NCBI RefSeq assembly: GCF_030253575.1
Contig: NC_080558.1
Location: 8,752,001-8,816,000 of the forward strand
From: Rhododendron vialii
Lineage: Eukaryota; Streptophyta; Magnoliopsida; Ericales; Ericaceae
DNA length: 64,000 nucleotides
Direction: 5' to 3'
Shown one piece after another: positions 11,337 through 22,403 of this stretch; the first letter of the stretch is position 1, and each line of letters starts with the position of its first letter. The notes under the pieces are model-generated. The model was given only the letters and a program-made list of their open reading frames with translations. It did not search any database and was not told the DNA's origin. The position numbers and the translations under genes were made by a program.

Positions 11337-11816
11337 TAAGAAGATGAAATAGTGTTTGTCTCAACCGGTTTATCACCCAGTTTTCTTAATGACCACTCTT
11401 AGAAGAATTTTTAGAGCCGCTACGACCGATATTACTGGCCGGTATATATATATATTGAATGAAATAACCCTTCTTTTTTTTAAAAAAAAAGTTCAAGATT
11501 TCAATGGAAGTGCTTGGACGATGTAAAAATAGGAATTGGAGTCTCTTGTCTCTCTCCAGTTTCTCAAAGGGACGGAATGGTCCATTCCGTCTATATATTT
11601 GTGGCCCTTCTTGGATTCAATTTAATAATCAGGACCATTCATGTTTAGGATCTTGTCCGGTACTTATGGCATGCCAAAAATTATATTGACTGGATACCGT
11701 AAAATTTTAGAACATCTCTAACTTGAAGAAAATTATTTCAATATTAGCTAGATTGATCGGAAACTTGTTTTTGTTAACAAAGACGTGTTAATTCCAAAAG
11801 CACATTACAATATCCG

Positions 11817-12145
11817 GCGACATACGGAGGGTTCTCGGCGGTCCTCGTGGCGGCGGCGTTTTGAATCCAAGTTGATGCTGTTCGGATGGGGCACAGCTGT
11901 TGGCAGTCTAGGATTTTGTTGGGGTTTGATTTGGGCTTAATTGTTTGGGCTTGTCCCATTTTATTTGTACTTTTAGGCCTTTTAGAAGTTTGAGCTTGTC
12001 CCATTGGATTATTCTTTGGTTGACATCTTGCCAATTAATTAAGGGATTGGGTCTCGACTCAGCATATGTGTTATTCTCCTTATCCTATTAATCTTTGTAT
12101 CTTATTTAGAGATTAATAAAAAAAAATTCTCCATTCAAAAAGAAA
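11817..12145 (+). mobile_element. 5'-truncated LINE/retroposon tail
   Basis: It interrupts sequence that is continuous at 3475-3490 (CAATATCCGGTCCACATTAT), with ATCCGG repeated on both sides. The right end is A-rich (GATTAATAAAAAAAAATTC). The left half is GC-rich (CTCGTGGCGGCGGCGTTTTG) and unrecognised. Confidence 0.6.
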
Positions 12146-12399
12146 AAATTATCCGGTCCACATTATCTCCAGGGTAGTTAATTTTCTCAACTAAATTTAA
12201 GAAATGTACAATCTCAATCATCTAAGTGAGCTCGAGAAGGATCCACAATAGGCTGAGCAAAACCATGCAGAGGTTCCGTTCAGTTGCGAAAATACTGTGT
12301 AAGAATTCCCAAGAAAGCTGAAGTGAGGTAAAGAAAAAACAAATAAAATTTATTTGGTTGCGTGGGTTCTTTTGACAAGAAACCTTGCATGAAAACTAA

Positions 12400-15300
12400 A
12401 GATCCTTCCATTTGGCAAGACCTATGTCGGAGGAAAGTGCATGTTTTCCAACGTGAAAGTTGATTTTCTCATCTTTTTTGTGCAACTGAACGGGGTAAAA
12501 TTTGTGGGACTAAGAATATCCAAGTCCTATAAAATATCCGTTAGATGAACATAATGACTTGAATGAAAAAGACTCTGCTTTATAGGACTTAGTTTTTGAT
12601 GGTCGTGACCGCGTTATATAGTCTCACTTGTCTAAAATCACTTCCAACTAAGAAATGGAAGACTTTGAAATTTCGGCATAAAGGCATATTGTTTCATTTT
12701 TGGTCCTTTATATATATTTTTTATAACGGGACATTCGGGCCGGCTTGTGCGAAGCTCAACTATTCGTGGGGCCCTAAAACTAACGGCTAGGCAATCTTCC
12801 AGTGGTCCCAATATTTAAAATGTTTAAATTTCGTGGAATTTAAACTTGCAATCTTTTGAGGGCAAGCCTTTTATTTGTTTTTTCATACCCAATTAGCCAA
12901 ACCCGGTTTCGTTCGGGTTATTGTTCCCTTTGTGGTCCTTTAGCGAATCTACTACTTTCATTGTCCAAGAAAAACAAATATATTTCATTCTGACTTTAAC
13001 CTAGAGAATTTTCAAAGTCCATCTACCTACCAACAGCTTAGCGTAAATATGCCAAGGAAAAAATATATTTGAAGGCACAAATATCCAAACTATTGAGGCC
13101 CTATTATCTCTATATTTCGTCTTAATTATGAGTTAACAAAACATTCTTGGACCAACTGCCCCTCTAAAAGTGAACAATCACGTTTGACAATCTGCGGGTT
13201 GTTAATACTCGTGTTGGGCAAGATCATACGAAGCTCTGCTCCGATTTTAATTGAGCTCCCAAACTGGCAAACTGTGAGGTTGATCCTCCGAATGGTTTGA
13301 TTCATTGAGCCAAATACAGAGAGATCAAAAATAGATCTTGTTCCACGCGCCCATAAGTGTAAATGTTGCTACGTACTCTGAAATTAGATAGACGTCATAA
13401 ACTCATAACTTGACCACAATTATAACTGAATGCACATTTATTCACCTAATCATTTTTCTACAAACTTTTAGCGTAATGATCTCTAGGGCTGATAAAAATA
13501 AAAATAAAAATGATCTCTGGGGATATACGGAATCGGAAAGTATCCCTATAGTGCAAGGGTGCCTTCTAGGACTACAGGGCACATCCAAGCCGTCTAAGAG
13601 TATTTTCAACGGTTCGAATTAAAAGAGTAAAAAAGTTTGTTTTCAATCCGGATTACTGATTACTGAGATGGACAGTCTGGATATACACCCTACAGATAAA
13701 CGAGTTGTCCATCCTCTTTTTGTACTTCTCCTTTAGTGCAAAGTAACCTCTTACGTTTTTTGCGAATGAAGTAGAAAAGGAAGAAGAAAAAGAGAAAAAC
13801 ATCTTGAGTGTTGATGTCAGGATAAAAACACAAATGTTTCTATAGGAGTAAAGCCATGGCTCCAAAACATTTAAATCCACGAGATAAATTACAATTTCAC
13901 TTCATTTTCTATTGTCCATACAAAATGTATTTCCGTTTGACCCAGAAAAAAAAAAATTACACAAGTACATAGGGGAATTAATCAATTTCTCATACTTATT
14001 ACAAACAATACTCCAAACCAAACACTAGATGAGAAGTTATTAATCGAGTGATCGCCTTCCCCTCCCCGTTTAGGGAGTCCACTTCGTACTCATACACTGT
14101 CTCGACTGGATTTCAGCTTTTGCGATGAAATTCCCGTTGTCGAAGAATTGGACATCCCAGCTGATCTTGATCTCAAATATATCAGCCGTAATATTGGGTT
14201 AGTGAGATATAGATCATGGTTGTTTTTTAAGGGCAACAACAAGCTCCCTATCCTTCATATCTGTTTGAACAAGAGGGGGAAAAAATGTTTGATAAATTAC
14301 AAGAATATATATAAAAGCAAAAACATGACAATGAATAAAAAGATATGAAGTTTTGGTGAATTTGAGGAGTGAGAAAGATAAGGCATATATTGTTCAACTT
14401 TTCGTCCTTTATTTTTTATAGTAACGGATATTCGGACTAGTTTGTACGCAACTCAATTATATTTGGGGCCCTAAAACTAACCGCCGGGCAATTTTTCAAT
14501 GGCCCCGATCTTTGGAATAAATTTTTTTTTTTTGGGTGAGTGTGGGTATCGTGGCTCGAACCCTTGACATAGCAAACGATACCACAAGAGTGCCACCACA
14601 AGGGAAATCCAAGCTTTGGTTGTTTGGAATGTTAATTTGATTTTCATGAAATTCAAACTTGCGACTTCTTAAGGACAAGCTTTTTAATTATTTTTAGAAA
14701 TTAATTTTAGCACTCCAAAAATTAATAAAGGAGCTCCAAAACGACGTCATTTTGTGTATTAATACAGTTCAGTTTTAGAGCCCCTCCATCAATTTTTAAA
14801 GTGCCAAAATCACAATCCTTATTTTTTCATAGCTATTTACCCAAACCCGATTTCGTTCCGGTTATTGTTTCCTTTGCGGTCCTTTAACGAATCTACTACT
14901 TTTTCATTTGTCCTTGAAAAACAAATATATTTTATTCTGCAATGAATCTAGGGAATTTTCAACCATGAACCCTTCGTATGGTTATTATTCAAAGTCCATC
15001 TACCTAACCCATAACTTAGCGTGATTGCCTTGTAAAAAATACTCTATTTTAAGGCACAAATATCAAAGCTATCGAGGCAGGATCACTTGTCAAAAATGGA
15101 CAGAAACACATGTTTGAAGTGTTTATTTCAAAGGTTTTCCTTTAACAAAGGAGTATGAAGTTTCTCAATATGACTCGGCTTCCCTTCACGCTGCAGTTCA
15201 AACTAAGGTTGCAGGAAGCAGTAGCATCTTGACCGTCATTTTCACGATCAAAGATTCAAATTTGTTATGTACACACAATTCGGTAAGAATTAAACTCTTA

Positions 15301-15650
15301 GTTACTAGATTAGACTTTACCTGCTAGATTCTTTTTCAACAAATTTGAACGACGTCGCCCTTGTCGCCGTCCAGTATCCCCAAAAGTGACTGCCAAGTAA
15401 CTGTCAAATCGGCACCCATAAAAGATCGGAGGAACCCCAGATGTCAAGAGCCATAACCCCAGCTTCTTCCACCAGCACCGTTGCCTCCAGCCATTTCGTT
15501 ACCATGCCAATCGTTTTTGATAAAGGAAGAAAGAGGGAGGGGAGGATGAGGCAGGTCGGTGGCGCCTCCCCGCCCAGAGGAAACCCTAAATTCCCAAAGC
15601 TAGAGAGAGAAGGGGAGAGGAATAGTTTCTAGAGAGAGAAGGGGAGAGGA
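12400..15650. repeat. Gene-free flank block, paralogous to 41600-42520 and 47860-51620
   Basis: 12590-13100 matches 41690-42500 (GTCGTGACCGCGTTATATAG type), 13140-14340 matches 47870-48820, and 14340-15440 matches 49250-51480. It contains no intact gene; short open frames here are not conserved between the copies. Confidence 0.65.
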
Positions 15651-15656
15651 CCCTGT

Positions 15657-15690
15657 CTTTGAAGATTTCTTGTTGCCCAAGTCTTCGTAG
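15657..15690 (+). pseudogene. Second promoter relic of the peptide family
   Basis: CTTTGAAGATTTCTTGTTGC and the bases after it match the block upstream of copy 5. No exon follows, but sequence at 16825-17270 matches the 3' flank of copy 5 (47520-48060), so a complete unit probably once lay between 15.66 and 16.8 kb. Confidence 0.4.
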
Positions 15691-15784
15691 GATGTGCATG
15701 CTTAGCTAAACGTTAGGCCCCATTCTTTTGAACTTAACTTAAATTTGAAAGTTGTCTTTATTTGAATTTTTTTTGTATTTGTTA

Positions 15785-16011
15785 ATTTTGCGCCAAATTT
15801 TTGTGGGTCATTGATTCGTCTCGACCAGAGGAATCGAAAAAGTAATTTTTTTTACTTTTACCCAAGTATTTTGAACAATAACCACTTTTTAGTAAAAAAA
15901 TAACATTTTCTTGCTAAAAAATGGTTATTTATCAAAATACTTGGGTAAAAGTAAAAAAAATTATTTTCCGATTTCCCTCGATCAGTAACCTCAAAAGTTT
16001 GACGCAAAACT
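15785..16011. mobile_element. Foldback MITE-like repeat
   Basis: Near-palindromic: ACTTTTACCCAAGTATTTTG (about 15855) and CAAAATACTTGGGTAAAAGT (about 15933) form the stem, and the outer ends AATTTTGCGCCAAA and TTTGACGCAAAAC match in inverse. Confidence 0.7.
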
Positions 16012-16152
16012 ATTATTGTGGTTGTTATTAACTTATTGCTTAATAGAATATATTAAAAGTATGAGTAGAAATGTTGAGAACAAGTATGGAGATGGACTTC
16101 TGAGTACTGCGGTAAATCTGGAAATATGGTTGAGGTGGAATTTGATGGATTA

Positions 16153-16375
16153 ACCCGCAGCGGGTAGAACCCGCAGCGGGTAGAACCCGCAGCGGGTAGA
16201 ACCCGGGGATGGGTTGATGTCGTGAGCTGGCCTTGTTATGTCATGAGCCGTGCTGTGTCGTGAGCCGTGTTATGTCTTAAGCCATGCCGAAGGTGGTGGT
16301 TGGGAGCATAGAGTATCAGAACATGGTGATCGGGAACACAGTGAATGGGAGCATGGTGTACGGGAACATCGTTGG
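16153..16375. repeat. Short tandem repeats
   Basis: Three copies of the 17-bp unit AACCCGCAGCGGGTAG(A) at 16153-16203, then ~22-bp repeats around GTCGTGAGC (16218-16290), then GGGA-CA-TGG repeats around GGGAGCATGGTG (16300-16375). No gene is recognised from 16012 to 16800. Confidence 0.6.
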
Positions 16376-17289
16376 GTCGATCACGTTAATAAGACTCTAC
16401 GTGTTTAATTACTTGTTCCGTTGTTATTTCTAATTATGTGTGCTTCTGTGGTTATGGATATCATGCATACATTGGGGTGAGGATAGTTTTGTGTTGTTCT
16501 ATTGGGTTTTCACAAACTCATGGTAGTGCGGTATATTCAACGCCAGGTGCAGGCAAGGATATAGAGTATTCTGAAGACATTTCTATAGCAGCTGAACACA
16601 AGGTCGAATTAGCCGATCGAGCCATATATGGCTGTACCAGTAGATTAGTTGTTGGCTCTGTGTCTTTGAGCACTTTATATTTGAAAATTTGTAATAAATG
16701 CACTTTTCAACTTTATTCAGTAAAGTAATATTTTAATTACGTCTGTAATAACCGGAACTGTAATTTGTAATAAAAGGTGCGACAATTTGTAATAAATTCG
16801 GTTTGTTACAAAATTAATTTCATCTCTTCCGGAATAAGAGGCTCCTCATCAGGACTAGTGCATGGGTTTGAGTCTCATAGGTAGTTGTGGGCTGCTATTT
16901 TTGCTTTTCTATATTTTTCAAGCAATAATTGGAAAAAAATAAATTATCTAATGAAATTGCAGTGAAATTCTACTTACCACAAAAAATTGTAGTGAAATCT
17001 TGTATAAATAACTTCAATTGTAACACTATCGTTTGTTGTTTCTAGCTTTATGAGGTTGTAACTTGTAGCATTCTTGGACCAACTGCCCTATAAAAGTGAA
17101 TAACCATGTGTGACAATCTGCGTGCTATTAATATACAAAGTTTTGTTTCGATTTTAATTGAGTTCCTAAATTAGCAATTAAACAGCGAGGTTGGGCCTCC
17201 GAATGATTCGATTCATTGAGCCGAATACAGAGAGATCAAAAATCGATCATGTCCCGCGTGCGCATAAGTGTAAACTAGAGGCTGGGGCA

Positions 17290-18003
17290 CACGCGATGCG
17301 TGTGCAAATCGAATTTTGACAGAATTGTCAAAATTTGATCAAACAATAAACGGGAAGTTCGAACAAATTATGTTAAATTTAGTATGGTAATGTACAGAAT
17401 TGTCAACACCGCCGCCTCTGCTGTTTTTTCAAGATCTAATATACTCTTCTATTAGATTTCATTATTGAGTTCGTAAATTTGCCCAATATTGAGTTATACT
17501 TTGGCAATTGACTTTAGTCTTTTTAAAAGTAAGTAATGGTGTAAATCATGTGTATTTTAAATTTGAAACCACACCAAATCGAATCAAACCAATTTTTTTT
17601 TTTTTGCCCCACGTTCTTGGTCAAAGGGAGGAGAACTCTATTTTATCCAAAAAAAAAAGGAACCTAACTGAACATAGTACAAAAACCGAACCAAATCAAA
17701 CTGAACTAAATTTTTTGGCCCTACGTTCTGTTCTCTGTATGTTATCAAAAACAAAGCTAAATCTGAGACATATAACCATGAAACCCTAGCCCCTTCTCTT
17801 CTCCCTTGCATTGACGGACCGGTAGCCATCGTAACATCTACCCCTGATCTCTATCCATCCCCTCTCAATTGTGTGTGCCCAATCTCTAGTACATATAGAC
17901 ACCCAAACCCTGATTCTAATCTCCACCGTATTCTCTCATACTATCATCAAAAAAAATCAAAAGACAAGATCCCTTAAAGAAACCTTTTGTTTCAAAAAGA
18001 TCA
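17290..18003. other. No gene recognised
   Basis: AT-rich sequence with two similar stretches (CCCCACGTTCTTGGTCAAAG at 17607 and GGCCCTACGTTCTGTTCTCT at 17718) around an A run, probably a small repeat. The end is the likely 5' leader of the SRC2-like relic. Confidence 0.5.
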
Positions 18004-18612
18004 ATGGAGTATCGTCCGCTGTACATAACGGTGGTCTCGGCCGAGAACCTGAAAGATGTGAACCTGATCTCCAAAATGGACGTGTACGTCATCGTCTCGA
18101 TCGCCGACGCCCTTTTCAATTGAGATAAAACAAATTTAATGACTAGCAAGTTTCTCGCATAAACTTCGCTGGAGAAGAAAACTCATCATTTCTCGTGATG
18201 TAATAGTCAAATTGAATAATACTAATTGAATTGTAAAGCAACACAACTCAAGCCAAACTAATGATAAGTGAAATCGAATCAATCAAAAAGACTAGTCAAA
18301 TGCAGGATATAAACTTTTTTTAGGGGTAAAGAAATCAAAAGTTTTATCAGATAAAAAAAGACACAAAGAACAAGACGGGTCAGGATTTATAAAAGTACAT
18401 TAACTAGAGAAGGAAAACAAAAGCGAGACAAAGGCAAACAAAAAAATGAAGGTGGATAATAGTCCTTCTCTAAAGAAAAACCTTTTCGTTTTCTTATCGT
18501 CAACCTCTAAAGAAACTTGGGCGACAAGGACATCGGCGAGTTCACCATGCCCATGAATGAACTCCTTGACTGCGCCGACGGTGGTGCCGAGCGCGTTGTG
18601 ACATCTGTCCAC
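18004..18612 (+). pseudogene. C2-domain (SRC2-like) pseudogene, split
   Basis: From ATG 18004 the frame reads MEYRPLYITVVSAENLKDVN and continues K-M-D-V-Y-V-I-V-S-I before a stop at 18121, which is the N-terminal beta-strand region of a SRC2-like C2 domain. A second piece at 18517-18612 reads LGDKDIGEFTMPMNELLDCA, matching a later part of the same domain. The expected middle of the C2 domain is missing and replaced by about 390 bp of AT-rich sequence that includes a LINE/SINE-like tail (T-rich at 18315). A plausible 5' UTR precedes the ATG. The known family binds phospholipid with calcium; this copy is disrupted. Confidence 0.65.
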
Positions 18613-18636
18613 GACTTTTCTTCGGCGCCGACAGAG

Positions 18637-18644
<8 letters not shown>

Positions 18645-18675
<31 letters not shown>

Positions 18676-18690
18676 GAGGAGGAGGAGGAG
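18645..18690. repeat. (GA)n/(GGA)n microsatellite
   Basis: A pure GA run passes into GGA repeats directly after the SRC2-like relic. 18700-19290 holds only AT-rich sequence. Confidence 0.9.
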
Positions 18691-19314
18691 GAGGCTGTGC
18701 TCCAGATTTATACAAGAGCGTATTTTTATCTTGGTTTAATTTCTTTTTAAAAGAAATGGACTTAAGGCCTTACTGAACTATATTAGTGGACTAGATGAGT
18801 TACAAATATTAAAAGTAGACTAACTGGATTACAAGTTCTCTATAGTGAACCCTAGACTAATATTTTATTAATTGAACAGAAACCAATCAACTGCGAATAT
18901 TTTTTTTTTCTTTTATCACCACTTCGAATAAGTATGAAAGCAACGAAAAATTTATAAGCGTAGAAATGTCAACTGGTTGAAGTGGAACCGTCGAAGGTCA
19001 AGCCCACTTACGTTGAATTTTCATAAACATTATTGAATTTGTTGACCATTTCTTTTTGGAGAATTTTCTTACGGAGATTTCCGTAAAAATAGGTTTACGG
19101 GGCCTAATCACATGCGTCCAAAAGTGTTTTTGGACGATTTAAATTGAAAATCAATTTTAACCGGTCAAAATTGAAAAACAATCTCAATCATTAAGTGTGG
19201 AAATGGATTGTTGCGATTGCACGATTCCGCAAAAACTTGTTCACAGTTCTGTCGCAAATAAGTTTCTCACTTCTTTTTGACCGTGTGCTGGCACTAATTC
19301 CCTTTGCCTGATCA

Positions 19315-19389
19315 AAAAGTCCAAGTCTTCTGTGAAGACTTTCTTGTGGCCCATGTCTTAATTAGTTTAATTAATTTTGTGCTATAAAA
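19315..19389 (+). promoter_or_regulatory. Promoter of peptide copy 4
   Basis: AAAAGTCCAAGTCTTC at 19315-19330 is followed by a second shared block (TTCTTGTGGCCCA, 19340-19352) that is also upstream of copy 5. The TATA box is TATAAAA at 19383. Confidence 0.55.
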
Positions 19390-19432
19390 GGTCATGAACC
19401 CTAGATCCCCTTCCCTAATTATACCAAGGAAA

Positions 19433-20782
19433 ATGGCTCTGAAAATGTTTTTTGTACTTTGGAAAGTCATTTTGATCTTTACCCTTGTTTTTGCTTTGGA
19501 GGTGGCTGCAAGGGAACTGTTCGAGACTTCAAATTCCCATGTCCCTCGTAAGTTTGCTTCTCCTTTAGCTTCTCATTTGTTGGAGAGATATTCTTACCAA
19601 ATACTTTCTCCGTCTCATTTTAAATGTTCCTTGCAAAAAATCCACTACAAGAAAAATAGTTATTCCCGGCATTTTTATTACCGGCATTTTAATTAATGCC
19701 GGAAAAGCCATTATTACCGGCATTTCAAGAAATGCCGAAAAAAAATAATCAATACCGGCATTTGTTTAAAAAAATGCCGGCAAAAGTTGATTTTTCCGCC
19801 AAAAATAATACCATTATACTATTACCGGCATTTGTTGACACGTGGCGCCCATGTGGCATTTTGTCTTATAAGGTATAGTTTTTCCCGGCATTTGTACAAA
19901 TGCTGCAAATGAGTCCAACTATTCCTGGCATTTATAGAGATCTTTCCTGGCATTTGTACTTTTAACGACACACTCCTAGACGGCATTTGTAATAAATGCC
20001 GGTAATACTCTTTACCGGCATTTTTTTAACTTTTAGCGGCATTTATGAAATGCCGGAAAAAGCAAAATTTCTTGTAGTGATCGTGCATTTTTAAATCCCC
20101 AAAAAATATATTTTTGTGTATTTTTTTTTTTTTTTTGTATTTTTACACCCAATTAAAAATGTGACAAAGGGAGTACATAATAAGGTTTTTTTTATAAAAC
20201 AAAATGCTAAATAAGTAGCAAAATACACTTTTAAATCTAATTTTTACAATATCTGCTCGAGATACTCTTATTTGTCATTCACTTGATCTGAAAACAATTC
20301 CCAGGGATATGAAGGGCTCGAGCTCTATCGTGGGCGTCTGTGGTTCAGAACTATGGACACCCTTTGAACCCTCTGTGGAATAACTTACTAACTACTCCTA
20401 ATCCCCGTTGATCCGCTTGACAAAAAAAAAACTCAATCTTATTACTTTTGAATAGAAATTCTTAACATGTACATATATACTATGATTTCATAACATCAAC
20501 CGAATTCATGACATTAATTTATGTGTTATGAGTTTTTTTTGTCTCGAGGTCATGAATTTTCATAGAGCTAATATGAATTTCTATGCAAATTTATTATTAA
20601 TTTTTGTACGTATGCTTTAAAAGAAAAGGTCACTGAGTTTATCTAAAGCTTAAAGGCAATTTTTTTTTTTTTTTGCCCCTAAAGATTGCCATTGTTAACA
20701 TGTCATTTGTCTCGTTTCAACAGATAAGATGCCTATGAAGCTCGCGAAGAGACAGGATGATCCCTGGGGCCACCACATATAG
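19433..20782 (+). CDS. Small secreted peptide precursor, copy 4 (two exons, TE-filled intron)
   Basis: Exons are 19433-19547 and 20724-20782, phase-1 intron with donor GTAAGT and acceptor TTTCAACAG; 57 aa. The signal peptide starts MALKMFFVLWKV and ends EVAAREL. The exon-2 product is HKMPMKLAKRQDDPWGHHI, carrying a K-R dibasic pair directly before QDDPWGHH; such pairs are typical proprotein cleavage points, suggesting release of a 9-residue C-terminal peptide. The intron is 1176 bp because a Stowaway-like MITE inserted and was itself split by a CACTA element. The splice sites are untouched, so splicing could still be normal. Family unrecognised. Confidence 0.65.
19604..20173. mobile_element. 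Stowaway-like MITE split by the CACTA element
   Basis: Outer halves 19604-19642 and 20080-20173 have matching ends (CTTTCTCCGTCTCATTTT and, inverted, CTCCCTTTGTCACATTTTT) next to TA dinucleotides. The CACTA element inserted into this older MITE. Confidence 0.7.
19643..20079. mobile_element. CACTA non-autonomous element in the intron of peptide copy 4
   Basis: TIRs are CACTACAAGAAAAAT and ATTTCTTGTAGTG, with the 3-bp TSD ATC at 19640-19642 and 20080-20082. The interior carries more than ten CCGGCATTT motifs in both orientations, typical subterminal repeats of CACTA elements. 437 bp, no transposase. Confidence 0.9.
20295..20432 (+). mobile_element. SINE fragment related to 21705-21875
   Basis: CTCTGTGGAATAACTTACTA and GGTTCAGAACTATGG resemble the 3' half of the SINE at 21705, followed by an A run at 20423. 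It lies in the intron of peptide copy 4. Confidence 0.45.
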
Positions 20783-21704
20783 GAATATCAGGGATTTCTT
20801 TTCAGAATATTAATCCTTGATTTTCGTGATGTCAAAATAAATCATTCAGAACAAGAGACTCCTTATCGATCCGGACAAATTAATGTTTAGGTTCGAGTCT
20901 CGTATATTTGTAAGCTGCCTTTTTTCTTTGTCAATTTTAAATTTTTTTATTTTTTTGTAGCAATAGACTGAAGTTGATTAAACAGTCAAATTGTAGGGAA
21001 GTTGAATGAAAAAAAATCAATAACTCAGTGATAGACTGAAGATATTCCATGCATCAAATTGTAGAGCATCTCTATAAATAAATATATATATATACACACA
21101 CACACATACTCGATCAGATATCAATAACTCAGTGATCTAATTCTTTTTAAGATGAATGATAAATTTAAATTTGAAAATTTCCTTCATAATAAATTCGATT
21201 TGACCATGAGGTTTTCATTTTTTGATCAACTTGAATTTTGGTATAGATGTAGTACTTGTCAAAATTTACAATATCAACAATTCAGATGTAATTTTTAGTA
21301 CATGGGATGGATTGGTTAGATTAAGGAAGAAGATGAATCAAGGGAGAAGATGAGGGTATATCAAACTTTTGATGCGCGTCCATCACACACTTGACGTTAT
21401 TATAGACGAAATTGGGTGTCATGTGCACACTTCACAAACTGCACAGGGGTGTTATTGCACACTTTCAAACATACGGGGTGTATCCGCACATGACTCAAAC
21501 CATAGGAGGTCAAAGTGAATTTTGCCTTATTTTTAACACTATAAATAACAAAACACAGAACAGGAGTAACTCATCAAAACCGATGGTTCTTGTATTTCCT
21601 CCTTTTTAGGATGGTGTGTAATATGGTACCTTTCCTTGTGACTTGGATTCGCTAGTTTCATATTATTTCCATTTGACCAAAAAAAAAAAAACCATGAATC
21701 ACCA

Positions 21705-21875
21705 ACCAATGTGCTTGTAGCCCAGTTGATAACTCCTGGCTCTCCCTTATGGGAGACCAGGGTTCGAGCCCCGCTGTGGGTGGTTTGTGGATTCAAGGCT
21801 ATAGATAACCTCTGTGGACTAATTGACTAACTTTCCCAACTAACCTTCACCGATGTATACTATATTGGCAAAAAA
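21705..21875 (+). mobile_element. tRNA-derived SINE (plus strand)
   Basis: A box TAGCCCAGTTGATAA and B box GGTTCGAGCCC are followed by an A-rich end. The TSD CATGAATCACCA is at 21693-21704 and 21876-21887. It is not a tRNA gene: no cloverleaf closes. Confidence 0.85.
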
Positions 21876-22403
21876 CATGAATCACCATAATCGTCAATCA
21901 GTCCGGGGTGGACTCAAGGGCGTGGCTAGAGTGTCCGGTCCCTGCACAACTCCATTTTTTCTCATCACTAACCATACCAATCGTTTTTCAAGTTAGGTTT
22001 AATTGTTCTTTAAGCCGGATTGGTCTCGGAAGTTCTTCTGGTGAACACGAACCATAAAACATTCTTACATAGGTGCATGTAAAAAAAAAAACCTCTAAAA
22101 TTTCAAGTTAACAATCATTTACTTGTCGGCGTAAACAAACGTACACCTCCTCCGCCCCAATATCAAACAGCAGCGACATAGATATAAACATCTACTATCT
22201 TTTTTTGTATTTTTTGGGGGGTGTCATTTGTAACGAAATACCTAAAAGAAAGTCCTACAATCAATGCTTTTTCATTAGGCCATTTTGAATTATTCAAAAT
22301 AGCCTAACAAATAATAGTATTTCGTCACACATCGTCCAAAAGAATCACAAGACAGATGTTTTTGGAAAAACATCATTTTATTGAATTTTGATTGAAATTA
22401 CTA

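Larger units (their letters stand above)
9000..12300. repeat. Duplicated unit U3 containing peptide copy 3
   Basis: Counterpart of 840-3640. Its last part (11490-12300) also matches 40820-41340, linking the left array to the block that carries copy 5. Confidence 0.7.

Noticed and set aside
16438-16728. A 96-codon frame with its own ATG
   Set aside because: No conserved motif, no splice or promoter context, and it lies in a decayed unit between repeat blocks.
21705-21875. tRNA gene
   Set aside because: A and B boxes are present but no cloverleaf closes, and a TSD and A-rich tail identify a SINE.
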